A stretch of DNA of 6,380 nt from an uncultured Ruminococcus sp. (GCA_900555215.1 USKR01000080.1:1-6380); one strand, 5' to 3'. Shown: positions 1-6,361, numbered from the stretch's first letter. The notes: generated from the letters alone by a model not told the origin. Program-made: numbers and translations.

Positions 1-1
1 G

Positions 2-103
2 TGCAGAGAACAGATCGTCTGTGATTACATAGCAGGGATGACAGACCCTTATGCAGTGAAGAAATCCCAGGACCTGTTTGTCCCGGAAGCGTGGAAAGTA
101 TGA
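2..103 (+). CDS. dgt: dGTPase-like protein (HD superfamily), C-terminal end only
   Basis: Only the last 33 codons lie in the window, ending at TGA 101-103; the start is off the left edge. The visible tail contains VCDYIAGMTDPYAV and then DLFVPEAWKV. The DYIAGMTD motif is a conserved C-terminal stretch of deoxyguanosinetriphosphate triphosphohydrolase-like proteins, which hydrolyse dNTPs to the nucleoside and triphosphate and so influence the dNTP pool. The catalytic HD metal site would lie upstream and cannot be checked. A dgt-like gene directly before dnaG is a common arrangement in Clostridia, and supplying or policing dNTPs next to a replication gene makes sense. No terminator is visible between this stop and dnaG, so read-through into dnaG is likely. 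The family call rests on one short motif plus context. Confidence 0.8.
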   Translation, partial: CREQIVCDYIAGMTDPYAVKKSQDLFVPEAWKV

Positions 104-126
104 GGCGGTGAAAAATTTAAAAAATT

Positions 127-155
127 AAAGGAAAGAAAAAACTTTTGTCGAATAT
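127..155 (+). promoter_or_regulatory. Candidate sigma-H promoter before dnaG
   Basis: The sigma-H consensus, as I recall it, is RNAGGAWWW, 11-12 bases, then RNNGAATWW. Here AAAGGAAAG at 127-135 matches 8 of 9 positions, the spacer 136-146 is 11 bases, and GTCGAATAT at 147-155 matches fully. Transcription would begin near 160-163, leaving a leader of about 25 bases with the dnaG Shine-Dalgarno at 177-182. In Bacillus subtilis the sigA operon is known to have a sigma-H-dependent promoter, which supports the reading. I find no convincing sigma-A -35/-10 pair here, so vegetative transcription may come from upstream. The AT-rich background makes chance matches easier. Confidence 0.55.
144..152 (+). 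promoter_or_regulatory. Candidate Spo0A box (0A box)
   Basis: TTTGTCGAA is an exact match to the Spo0A binding consensus TTTGTCRAA. It overlaps the -10 element of the candidate sigma-H promoter, sharing the GAA, so the two calls are not fully independent. A box covering the -10 would more naturally repress than activate. No second box is evident nearby. Binding is not shown by the sequence alone. Confidence 0.4.
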
Positions 156-187
156 ATATTATAGGGTATTCTTTATGGAGGGAAAGC

Positions 188-706
188 ATGTACTATCCAG
201 ATGAGCTGATCGAAGAGATAAGGACAAGAAATGATATAGTAGATGTGATATCCGGATATGTCCGGCTGCAGAAAAAAGGCAGCTCTTATTTTGGGCTGTG
301 CCCCTTTCACAACGAAAAATCGCCCTCGTTTTCTGTGAGCAGGCAGAAGCAGATGTACTACTGTTTCGGCTGCGGGGCGGGCGGAAATGTATATACGTTC
401 CTGATGGAATATGAAAATTTTTCGTTTGTGGAAGCGGTGAAGTTCTTAGCGGACAGAGCGGGGATCGAACTCCCGGAGGCGGAATACTCAAAAGAGGCAA
501 AGGCAAAGGCAGACCTGAAGACATCGATCCTTGAAGTGAACAAGACAGCCGCAAAATATTTTTACGCCCAGCTGAAGTCCGATAGAGGGACGCAGGCGTA
601 TACATATTTGAAGGACAGAGGGCTGCGTTCGGCCTGGGGTATTCGAATAAATACAGTGACGACCTGTACAAGTATCTTCGCGGAAAAGGATACAGCGAGG
701 AACTGA
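188..706 (+). CDS. dnaG: DnaG N-terminal piece as it reads now (zinc-binding domain)
   Basis: If the sequence is taken literally, translation from ATG 188 gives a 172-residue product. Residues 1-146 are genuine primase. The CHC2-type zinc-binding domain shows Cys38, His41, Cys59 and Cys62 in CPFHNEKSPSF and YYCFGCGAGGN, which recognise the template start site. Residues 110-146 begin the linker to the catalytic core. The last 26 residues, after RGL, are out-of-frame translation and resemble nothing, ending at TGA 704-706. The product has no TOPRIM core and could not make primers alone. Zinc-binding and polymerase parts of primase can act in trans in some systems, but nothing here suggests an evolved split gene. 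Confidence 0.7.
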   Translation: MYYPDELIEEIRTRNDIVDVISGYVRLQKKGSSYFGLCPFHNEKSPSFSVSRQKQMYYCFGCGAGGNVYTFLMEYENFSFVEAVKFLADRAGIELPEAEYSKEAKAKADLKTSILEVNKTAAKYFYAQLKSDRGTQAYTYLKDRGLRSAWGIRINTVTTCTSIFAEKDTARN

Positions 707-723
707 TCCGGCAGGCGGGACTG

Positions 724-1944
724 GTGAATACGGACGAGCGGCACGGAGTGTATGACAAGTTCTGGAACAGGGTCATTTTCCCGATCATGGATGTGAACAG
801 CCGGGTTATTGGCTTCGGCGGACGCGTTATGGGTGATGCAAAACCTAAATATCTGAATTCCCCGGAGACACCGGCTTTTGACAAGAGCCGGAACCTGTAC
901 GGGCTGAACAGGGCGAGGACGTCAAGAAAGCCCTATTTTCTCCTGTGCGAGGGGTATATGGATGTGATCTCTCTGCATCAGGCGGGATTTACGAATGCGG
1001 TTGCATCGCTTGGAACGGCTCTCACATCAGGACATGCTTCCCTGATCAAGAGGTATGTGCAGGAAGTATATCTGACATATGACAGCGATGATGCGGGCAC
1101 GCGCGCAGCTCTGCGCGCGGTACCGATTTTGAGGGAAGCGGGGATATCAGCAAAGGTGAAACGCATGGATCCTTACAAGGATCCGGATGAATTCATCAAG
1201 AATCTGGGAGCGGAAGAATATGAAAAGAGGATTCAAAACGCAAGGAATGGATTCATGTTCAGTCTTGAGATGCTGGAAAGGGAATATGACATGGCATCCC
1301 CGGAAGGAAAGACAGAGTTCTTCAGGGAGACAGCGAGACGCCTGTTAAACTTTGAGGATGAGCTTGAGCGCAATAATTACATAGAAGCTGTGTCCGCTGC
1401 TTATAAAGTGAGCAGGGAGAGTCTCGAAAAACTGGTTGCAAAGACTGCGGTCAGCGCAGGGATGGCGAGACCTGTCAGCCGTCCGAAACGGGCGGAGGGC
1501 GCCTCAAAACCAAAGGAGGACGGTATCCTGACATCCCAGAAAGCGCTCCTGACCTGGATGATCGAGAATGAAAAGCTGTACAGGACTATCAGCAGCCTGA
1601 TCAGCCCGGATGATTTTACCGGGGGAATATACCGCACAGTTGCGGAGCTTTTGTATGAACAGCATGAAAACGGGGGTCTGAACCCGGCAAAGATACTGGA
1701 TCATTTTACAGAGGAAGAGGAGCACAGGGAGGCTGCCTCCCTCTTTCACACGAAGATACGTCAGCTGAATTCAAAAGAAGAAGAGGAACAGGCGCTCAAA
1801 GATATCATACTCAGGGTCAAAGCCCACAGCATTGATGTGAAGTCATCAGAACTGAATCCGTCAGATATGGCGGGATTACAGCGCCTGATGGAAGAAAAAC
1901 GAAAGCTGGAGGACCTCAGGGCACTGCATATTTCTATTGATTAA
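724..1944 (+). CDS. dnaG: DnaG C-terminal piece (RNA polymerase core and helicase-binding region)
   Basis: This frame is open from 628, but the first possible start is GTG 724, which has no good Shine-Dalgarno, so independent translation is doubtful; it is really the rest of dnaG. Counting from GTG 724, FGGRVMGDAKPKYLNSPET (residues 31-49) is the basic primase core motif. The TOPRIM fold follows, with the glutamate of CEGYMDV (Glu76, codon 949-951) and DSDDAG (Asp120 and Asp122, from 1081), the metal-binding acidic residues. KDPDEFIKN follows near residue 153. From about residue 265 a helical region, beginning near LTSQKALLTWMI, fits the DnaB-type helicase-binding domain. All catalytic residues are kept, which argues against long decay. 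The stop is TAA 1942-1944, 57 bases before rpoD. Confidence 0.75.
   Translation: MNTDERHGVYDKFWNRVIFPIMDVNSRVIGFGGRVMGDAKPKYLNSPETPAFDKSRNLYGLNRARTSRKPYFLLCEGYMDVISLHQAGFTNAVASLGTALTSGHASLIKRYVQEVYLTYDSDDAGTRAALRAVPILREAGISAKVKRMDPYKDPDEFIKNLGAEEYEKRIQNARNGFMFSLEMLEREYDMASPEGKTEFFRETARRLLNFEDELERNNYIEAVSAAYKVSRESLEKLVAKTAVSAGMARPVSRPKRAEGASKPKEDGILTSQKALLTWMIENEKLYRTISSLISPDDFTGGIYRTVAELLYEQHENGGLNPAKILDHFTEEEEHREAASLFHTKIRQLNSKEEEEQALKDIILRVKAHSIDVKSSELNPSDMAGLQRLMEEKRKLEDLRALHISID
1100..1119. repeat. Perfect 9-base inverted repeat inside dnaG
   Basis: CGCGCGCAG (1100-1108) and CTGCGCGCG (1111-1119) are exact reverse complements around a two-base centre. As RNA this gives about eight GC-rich pairs with a GCUC loop. 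It lies in the codons for TRAALRAV just after the DSDDAG motif. The coding sequence explains the amino acids but not the choice of CG-rich codons, which stand out from the surrounding A-rich dnaG sequence. No T-tract follows, so it is not an intrinsic terminator. Confidence 0.8.
1167..1184. repeat. Perfect 8-base inverted repeat inside dnaG
   Basis: GGATCCTT (1167-1174) and AAGGATCC (1177-1184) are exact reverse complements separated by AC. They encode the DPYKDP stretch, where the repeated Asp-Pro pair (GATCC twice) forces most of the symmetry. A second short palindrome, ATCCGGAT at 1181-1188, overlaps its right arm. Probably a by-product of coding. Confidence 0.75.
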
Positions 1945-1964
1945 GGATAAAATAAAACAAGATA

Positions 1965-1984
1965 GCCCGCGCTCCCGCGCCGGC
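1965..1984 (+). promoter_or_regulatory. GC-rich hairpin between dnaG and rpoD
   Basis: GCCCGCGCTCCCGCGCCGGC can fold as GCC, one C-C mismatch, GCGC, loop TCCC, GCGC, C, GGC: seven G-C pairs with one mismatch. It follows an A-rich stretch (about 1943-1964) and sits directly against the rpoD Shine-Dalgarno (AAGGAAGG, 1986-1993; ATG at 2002). No U-run follows, so it is not an intrinsic terminator. It could stabilise a processed rpoD mRNA or modulate its translation. A weak -10-like TAAAAT at 1948-1953 lacks a clear -35; if used, transcripts would start just before the hairpin. The structure is seen in sequence; its role is inference. Confidence 0.5.
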
Positions 1985-2001
1985 GAAGGAAGGATGGACA
2001 C

Positions 2002-3117
2002 ATGGAAGAAAACACACAGAAATTTCTGGAAAGAATGAAGGAACTCGTAGCACTCGGGAAAAAGAAAAAAAGCGTGCTGGAAGTTCAGGAGATCAACGAT
2101 TTCTTTGCAGACATAGAATTGAGTCCCGATCAGATGGAGAAAGTATTCGACTATCTGGAGGCAAATAATATTGATGTACTCCGGATCAGTGTCGATTCAG
2201 ATGATACGGACGTGGACATCGATGACATTATATCCGATGAAGACGAGGTGGATATGGAGAATATCGACCTGTCAGTACCGGAAGGCGTGAGCATCGAGGA
2301 TCCGGTGCGTATGTATCTGAAAGAGATCGGTAAAGTCCCCCTTCTGAATGCAGAGAGGGAGATCGAGCTTGCAAAAAGGATGGAAGAAGGAGACGAGGAG
2401 GCGAAAAAAGAACTTGCGGAGGCAAACCTTCGTCTTGTCGTCAGTATTGCAAAAAGATATGTGGGACGAGGCATGCTTTTTCTCGACCTGATTCAGGAGG
2501 GAAATCTTGGCCTGATCAAGGCGGTTGAAAAGTTTGATTATCATAAAGGATACAAATTCAGTACTTATGCTACATGGTGGATCCGTCAGGCAATCACAAG
2601 GGCTATCGCTGACCAGGCGAGAACGATCCGTATCCCGGTGCATATGGTAGAAACGATCAATAAGCTGATCCGTGTGTCCCGCCAGCTTCTCCAGGAACTG
2701 GGGAGGGAACCGCTGCCGGAAGAGATTGCAAAGGAACTGGACATGCCTGTGGAACGAGTTCGTGAGATCCTTAAAATCTCTCAGGAGCCGGTATCGCTGG
2801 AGACTCCGATCGGCGAGGAGGAGGACAGCCATCTGGGAGATTTTATCCAGGATGACAATGTACCTGTGCCGGCAGAGGCGGCTGCCCAGACGCTTTTAAA
2901 AGAGCAGCTTGACGAGGTGCTTGATACTCTTACAGAGAGAGAGCAGAAAGTCCTTCGTCTTCGCTTCGGGATGAATGACGGACGAGCCCGTACATTGGAG
3001 GAGGTCGGCAAGGAGTTTGATGTGACAAGGGAGCGTATCCGTCAGATTGAGGCGAAAGCGCTCAGAAAACTCCGTCATCCGAGCAGGAGCAGAAAATTAA
3101 GAGACTATCTGGATTAA
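2002..3117 (+). CDS. rpoD: Primary RNA polymerase sigma factor (RpoD/SigA)
   Basis: This is the housekeeping sigma-70 that directs RNA polymerase to most vegetative promoters. The 371 residues match the compact Gram-positive SigA size, without the large insert of proteobacterial RpoD. A short helical region 1.1 (about 1-60) is followed by an acidic linker (about 61-92, rich in Asp). Region 1.2 starts near [19 protein letters not shown] (97-115). Region 2 includes [17 protein letters not shown] (141-157) and the -10-binding, melting part [17 protein letters not shown] (189-205). Region 3 follows, with the finger near [10 protein letters not shown] (276-285). Region 4.2 carries the -35-binding helix-turn-helix, [20 protein letters not shown] (331-350), and ends in LRDYLD. 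ATG 2002 is preceded by AAGGAAGG at 1986-1993. The gene is intact. Its place after dnaG is the classical macromolecular synthesis operon. A sigma-H promoter before dnaG would keep rpoD expressed into early stationary phase. Confidence 0.98.
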   Translation: MEENTQKFLERMKELVALGKKKKSVLEVQEINDFFADIELSPDQMEKVFDYLEANNIDVLRISVDSDDTDVDIDDIISDEDEVDMENIDLSVPEGVSIEDPVRMYLKEIGKVPLLNAEREIELAKRMEEGDEEAKKELAEANLRLVVSIAKRYVGRGMLFLDLIQEGNLGLIKAVEKFDYHKGYKFSTYATWWIRQAITRAIADQARTIRIPVHMVETINKLIRVSRQLLQELGREPLPEEIAKELDMPVERVREILKISQEPVSLETPIGEEEDSHLGDFIQDDNVPVPAEAAAQTLLKEQLDEVLDTLTEREQKVLRLRFGMNDGRARTLEEVGKEFDVTRERIRQIEAKALRKLRHPSRSRKLRDYLD

Positions 3118-3152
3118 CAGTCCTGCGATGAAAGTAATGCGAAGAGGGAATT

Positions 3153-3899
3153 ATGGAATTATCAAAGAGACTTCAGGCGGTCGCAGGACTCGTGACCGCC
3201 GGGTCTGTACTGGCGGATATCGGTACGGACCATGCGTATATCCCGATCTGGCTTACGGAGAGCGGGCGGATCAGAGGGGCAGTGGCAATGGATGTGAATC
3301 CGGGTCCCCTTGAAAGAGCGGAGGAGAATATAAGAGAACACGGTCTTAAAGACCATATCTGCACAAGGCTGTCGGATGGATTTGCAGCGCTCAAGCCCGG
3401 AGAAGCTGACTGTGCTGTGATCGCCGGCATGGGCGGAGGGCTGACAGTCCGTATCCTCAGGGAGGGGAGAAGTATAGTCAGAACACTTAAAGAATGTATC
3501 CTCCAGCCTCAGTCAGAGATTGAAAAAGTGAGAGCCTTTCTTTTAGAGGAAGGTTTTTTGTTTATTAAGGAAGATATGGTGGAAGAGGATGGAAAATACT
3601 ATCCTATGATGAAGGCTGCCTGCCCGGGAAGTAAAATTTCTTCCTTAAGAGAAAGCGGGGCGCCAGGCGCGGATATCAGGAAAACTGACTGGGATGAGAC
3701 AGAGCTGTTGTATGGGAAATGTCTTCTGAAGGATAAAAATCCTGTGCTCAGACAGTACCTGGAGCGCGAGATACATATAAAACGGAAGATATTATCTGAG
3801 CTTGCGGGACAGGATTCCCCGAGGATAGCCGCAAGAAAGATGGAACTGGAAAAAGAGATCAGAAAAGCAGAGAAAGGGCTGGTGTATTATGCTGTGTAA
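3153..3899 (+). CDS. trmK: tRNA (adenine(22)-N1)-methyltransferase TrmK
   Basis: TrmK uses S-adenosylmethionine to methylate N1 of A22 in the D-loop region of some bacterial tRNAs, in the cytoplasm. The 248 residues are close to the family length of about 230-240. The Rossmann-type SAM-binding start is VLADIGTDHAYIPIWL (19-34). AMDVNPGPLERAEENI (45-60) matches the second SAM-binding segment. The family signature GMGGGL is at 92-97, in place of the NPPY of other N-methyltransferases, and ILQPQ follows at 116-120. The C-terminus, about 195-245, is charged and helical, as expected for the coiled-coil domain. Residues about 157-178 (CPGSKISSLRESGAPGADIR onward) look like an extra loop before the ELLYG motif. 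ATG 3153 has a GAAGAGGG ribosome binding site at 3141-3148, four bases away. It follows rpoD by 35 bases, and its 3' end overlaps the next gene by 11. Confidence 0.95.
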   Translation: MELSKRLQAVAGLVTAGSVLADIGTDHAYIPIWLTESGRIRGAVAMDVNPGPLERAEENIREHGLKDHICTRLSDGFAALKPGEADCAVIAGMGGGLTVRILREGRSIVRTLKECILQPQSEIEKVRAFLLEEGFLFIKEDMVEEDGKYYPMMKAACPGSKISSLRESGAPGADIRKTDWDETELLYGKCLLKDKNPVLRQYLEREIHIKRKILSELAGQDSPRIAARKMELEKEIRKAEKGLVYYAV

Positions 3900-4671
3900 A
3901 GAGATCGTACAGGTGATAGAGGCTGCTTATCCGAGAGAGGCTGCACTGGATTTTGACAATGTGGGCCTGCTTGCGGGGAGGGCGGAAAAAGAAGTGGAGA
4001 GGGTATATATTGCCTTGGATGCTGTGGACGCTGTCATAGACCGCGCGATAGAGGCGGGAGCAGATATGCTCATCACGCATCACCCGCTGATCTTCTCGCC
4101 GTTGAAAAAAATAACGGATGAAGATTTCATAAGCAGAAGGATCGTAAAGCTTATCCAAAATGATATCTCTTATTATGCGATGCACACGAATTATGATGTG
4201 CTTGGCATGGCAGAGCTTTCGGAGAAGATCCTGGGCATCCGTGATCCGGAGGTCCTGGATGTTACAATGGAAAAGGAAGGCAGGCCGGAAGGAATCGGCA
4301 GAGTGGGTGCGCTTGAAAAGCCCATGACTCTGGAGGAATGCTGTGTCTATGTGAAGCATAGACTGAATCTGGGAAGCCTGAAAGTATTCGGGGATATGCA
4401 GGCAGAGGTCTCCAGGCTTGCCATTTCCCCGGGATCGGGGAAGACTGCCGTTGCCGCTGCAATTGCAAAAGGGGCAGATGTCCTTGTGACAGGGGATATC
4501 GGACACCATGACGGGCTGGACGCCGTGGAGCAGGGGCTTGCAGTCATTGACGCGGGGCACTATGGAACGGAATATATTTTTATCGATGATATGAGGAACT
4601 TCCTGACAGATAAGCTGCCTGTACTTGATGTCATGACGACTCCTGTGATCCATCCATTTCAGGTCGTATAA
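3889..4671 (+). CDS. Nif3-like dinuclear metal centre protein (YqfO/YbgI family)
   Basis: Nif3 family proteins form toroidal hexamers with a two-metal site in each subunit. Some databases label them GTP cyclohydrolase 1 type 2, but the physiological substrate is not settled. The 260 residues are the short form, like Escherichia coli YbgI; the PII-like insert of longer Bacillus members is absent. Metal ligands by analogy with YbgI are His64 and His65 (ITHHPLIF), Asp103 (MHTNYD), and His224 with Glu228 (DAGHYGTE). DFDNVGLLAG (21-30) and TGDIGHHDGLDA (201-212) are also family motifs, so all expected ligands are present. ATG 3889 lies inside the last codons of trmK, with AAAGGG at 3873-3878, so translation is probably coupled to trmK. 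The trmK-nif3 pair is common in Firmicutes, suggesting a shared but undefined role. Confidence 0.92.
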   Translation: MLCKEIVQVIEAAYPREAALDFDNVGLLAGRAEKEVERVYIALDAVDAVIDRAIEAGADMLITHHPLIFSPLKKITDEDFISRRIVKLIQNDISYYAMHTNYDVLGMAELSEKILGIRDPEVLDVTMEKEGRPEGIGRVGALEKPMTLEECCVYVKHRLNLGSLKVFGDMQAEVSRLAISPGSGKTAVAAAIAKGADVLVTGDIGHHDGLDAVEQGLAVIDAGHYGTEYIFIDDMRNFLTDKLPVLDVMTTPVIHPFQVV

Positions 4672-4676
4672 AAAAT

Positions 4677-4685
4677 AAGGAGGAG
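4677..4685 (+). promoter_or_regulatory. Strong Shine-Dalgarno that fixes a TTG start
   Basis: AAGGAGGAG lies five bases before TTG 4691. The first in-frame ATG, at 4709, is 23 bases away, too far for this site. TTG 4691 is therefore the likely start, adding six residues (MKSRKC). Confidence 0.8.
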
Positions 4686-4690
4686 CAAAG

Positions 4691-6361
4691 TTGAAAAGTC
4701 GAAAATGCATGGTACGCATCAACGGGGAGACGAGAGAGTACGACGCGGGGACATCTTATCAGGATATTGCCGAGGAATTCCAACCGTATTATAAACACCA
4801 GATCGTGCTTGCTTTTGCAGGAGGCAACCATTTGCAGGAGCTGCGTAAGAGAGTGGAAAAGGACTGTGAGCTCCGGTTTGTCACTACGGGGGATCCTATC
4901 GGTCATGAGGCATACAAAAGGAGTATGTGCTTCCTCCTGGTCAAAGCTGTCCATGATGTGGCGGGACATGACAGGATCGAAAGGGTGCGGATTCATTTTT
5001 CCGTGGATAAAGGATATTACTGCACAGTGGAAGGCGGAGTTGAGCTGACGGAAGAATTTCTGGAGAAAGTATCTGCCCGAATGAGAGAGCTTTCTGCCGA
5101 AAAGATCATTATCGGAAAGCGCAGCGTCCATACGTACGATGCTGTAGAAATGTTCCACAGACATGGCATGTATGATAAGGAACGGCTGTTTGAGTACAGG
5201 CGTGTGTCAAAGGTCAATATATACAGTATCAATGAATTTGAAGACTACTATTATGGTTATATGGTTCCTGACGCGGGATGCCTGAAATATTTTTCCCTTC
5301 ATCTGTATGACGCAGGATTTGTGATACAGATGCCGGTCAGGGAAAATCCCGAGGAAGTGCCGGAATTTAAGCCGAGCCCCAAGCTCTTCAACGTGCTTAA
5401 AGAATCCGTGCTCTGGGGTGATTGTCAGGATATAGAGACTGTGGGCGCGCTGAATGATATGATCACAAAGAATGATATGAGAGAAGTGGTGCTCGTCCAG
5501 GAAGCTCACCAGGAGCGTCAGATCGGGGAGATTGCCAAGAAGATCGCTGAGAGAGGAAATGTGAAATTTGTTCTGATCGCAGGACCTTCCTCGTCGGGAA
5601 AGACTACTTTTTCGCACCGGCTTTCCATACAGTTGCGTGTAAATGGAATGAGACCTCATCCGATCGCGGTTGACAATTATTTTGTGGACAGGGAACATAC
5701 GCCGAAGGATAAGGACGGTAATTATAATTTTGAATGTCTGGAAGCTATTGATATTGCGAAATTTAATGAAGATATGAAAGCTCTGCTGGCGGGCAGAGAG
5801 GTTTACCTTCCAATCTTCGATTTTAAGACGGGAAAGAGGAAATACGAGAACCGCCCGAAGAAACTCGGACCACAGGATATCCTCGTCATAGAGGGCATCC
5901 ACTGTCTGAATCCGAAACTTACAGAGCTGATGGATGATGAGAATAAATTCAGGATCTATATCAGCGCGCTGACTCAGCTTAATATTGATGAACATAACCG
6001 GATCCCCAGCACGGATGGAAGGCTGATCCGGCGGATTGTCCGGGACGCCCGCACGAGGGGCGCTTCCGCTTCGAAGACAATCGCTATGTGGTCTTCTGTG
6101 AGAAGAGGGGAAGAGGAAAATATCTTTCCTTTCCAGGAGCAGGCTGATGTGATGTTTAATTCCTCCCTGCTTTATGAACTCGCTGTGCTCAAACAGTATG
6201 TAGAACCATTGTTGTTCGGTGTGGACAAAGATTCGGAGGAATATCTGGAGGCGAAAAGACTGCTGAAATTTTTCGATTATTTTGTGGGGATCGGAAGTGA
6301 ATATATTCCTACAAATTCTCTGCTGAGAGAATTTATCGGAGGAGGATGCTTCAACGTATAA
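4691..6361 (+). CDS. Nucleoside kinase (uridine kinase family) with ThrRS-like N-terminal half
   Basis: The protein has 556 residues in two halves. Residues about 7-65 look like a ubiquitin-like TGS domain. Residues about 70-215 resemble the second additional domain of threonyl-tRNA synthetase, with GHEAYKRSMCFLLVKAV (71-87) and FEDYYYGYMVPDAG (183-196). The synthetase editing motif HxxxH is not intact: His72 is present, but Arg77 and neighbours do not supply the second histidine, so aminoacyl-tRNA editing is doubtful. The C-terminal half is a phosphoribulokinase/uridine kinase fold: P-loop GPSSSGKTT (298-306), AVDNYFVDREHTP (326-338), and VIEGIHCLN (399-407) after the Walker B strand. IRRIVRDARTRG (446-457) fits the lid. 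It probably phosphorylates a nucleoside or related small molecule using ATP; the true substrate cannot be read from sequence. It follows the nif3-like gene by 19 bases and is complete, ending at TAA 6359-6361. Confidence 0.88.
   Translation: MKSRKCMVRINGETREYDAGTSYQDIAEEFQPYYKHQIVLAFAGGNHLQELRKRVEKDCELRFVTTGDPIGHEAYKRSMCFLLVKAVHDVAGHDRIERVRIHFSVDKGYYCTVEGGVELTEEFLEKVSARMRELSAEKIIIGKRSVHTYDAVEMFHRHGMYDKERLFEYRRVSKVNIYSINEFEDYYYGYMVPDAGCLKYFSLHLYDAGFVIQMPVRENPEEVPEFKPSPKLFNVLKESVLWGDCQDIETVGALNDMITKNDMREVVLVQEAHQERQIGEIAKKIAERGNVKFVLIAGPSSSGKTTFSHRLSIQLRVNGMRPHPIAVDNYFVDREHTPKDKDGNYNFECLEAIDIAKFNEDMKALLAGREVYLPIFDFKTGKRKYENRPKKLGPQDILVIEGIHCLNPKLTELMDDENKFRIYISALTQLNIDEHNRIPSTDGRLIRRIVRDARTRGASASKTIAMWSSVRRGEEENIFPFQEQADVMFNSSLLYELAVLKQYVEPLLFGVDKDSEEYLEAKRLLKFFDYFVGIGSEYIPTNSLLREFIGGGCFNV

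Larger units (their letters stand above)
188..1944 (+). pseudogene. dnaG: DNA primase DnaG, frame broken by an apparent 19-base deletion
   Basis: DnaG makes the RNA primers for Okazaki fragments and works with the replicative helicase. Across 188-1944 all expected parts are present in order: zinc-binding domain, RNA-polymerase-like core with TOPRIM fold, and C-terminal helicase-interacting region. They lie in two frames. Codons 188-625 end in YLKDRGL; the protein then resumes one frame over at 628 with FGLGYSNKYSDDLYKYLRGK, joined only by CG at 626-627. Family members have about seven residues here (for example RGL-SHEVIAR-F in Escherichia coli), so about 19 bases appear to be missing. The two parts give 146 + 438 residues, about 591 with the gap filled, a normal DnaG length. 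No other disruption is visible. Because dnaG is essential, a sequencing or assembly error or a very recent mutation is likelier than an old pseudogene. ATG 188 has GGAGGG at 177-182, five bases away. Confidence 0.88.

Noticed and set aside
145..172. Sigma-A promoter TTGTCG - 16 bases - TATTCT before dnaG
   Set aside because: The -10 matches only 4 of 6, and the start point would fall within the Shine-Dalgarno, leaving almost no leader.
611..706. Programmed ribosomal frameshifting in dnaG
   Set aside because: No slippery heptamer or helper Shine-Dalgarno is visible at the junction, and a frameshift would still leave about seven conserved-length residues missing.
159..884. Long reverse-strand open frame (241 residues) opposite dnaG
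   Set aside because: It lies opposite conserved primase codons, is rich in Ser, Pro and Arg with no domain, and has no ribosome binding site; it is a shadow of dnaG.
1965..1984. Intrinsic terminator between dnaG and rpoD
   Set aside because: The hairpin is followed by GAAGGAAGG, not a T-run, and rpoD starts 17 bases later.
3128..3313. Small forward frame (61 residues) starting before trmK
   Set aside because: It overlaps the TrmK SAM-binding region in another frame and its product is Arg/Gly-rich low-complexity sequence; the trmK frame has the ribosome binding site and motifs.
4426..4452. Possible nucleotide-binding P-loop (SPGSGKT) in the Nif3-like protein
   Set aside because: The required glycine four residues before GK is absent (GxxxxGK not met), and a Gly-Ser-Gly loop is normal at this place in the Nif3 family.
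3859..4722. Reverse-strand open frame of 287 residues opposite the nif3-like gene
   Set aside because: The forward frame carries all Nif3 metal-binding motifs. The reverse frame resembles nothing and spans across gene ends.
5207..5995. Reverse-strand open frame of 262 residues opposite the kinase gene
   Set aside because: The forward frame has the P-loop and other kinase motifs; the reverse product has no recognisable domain.
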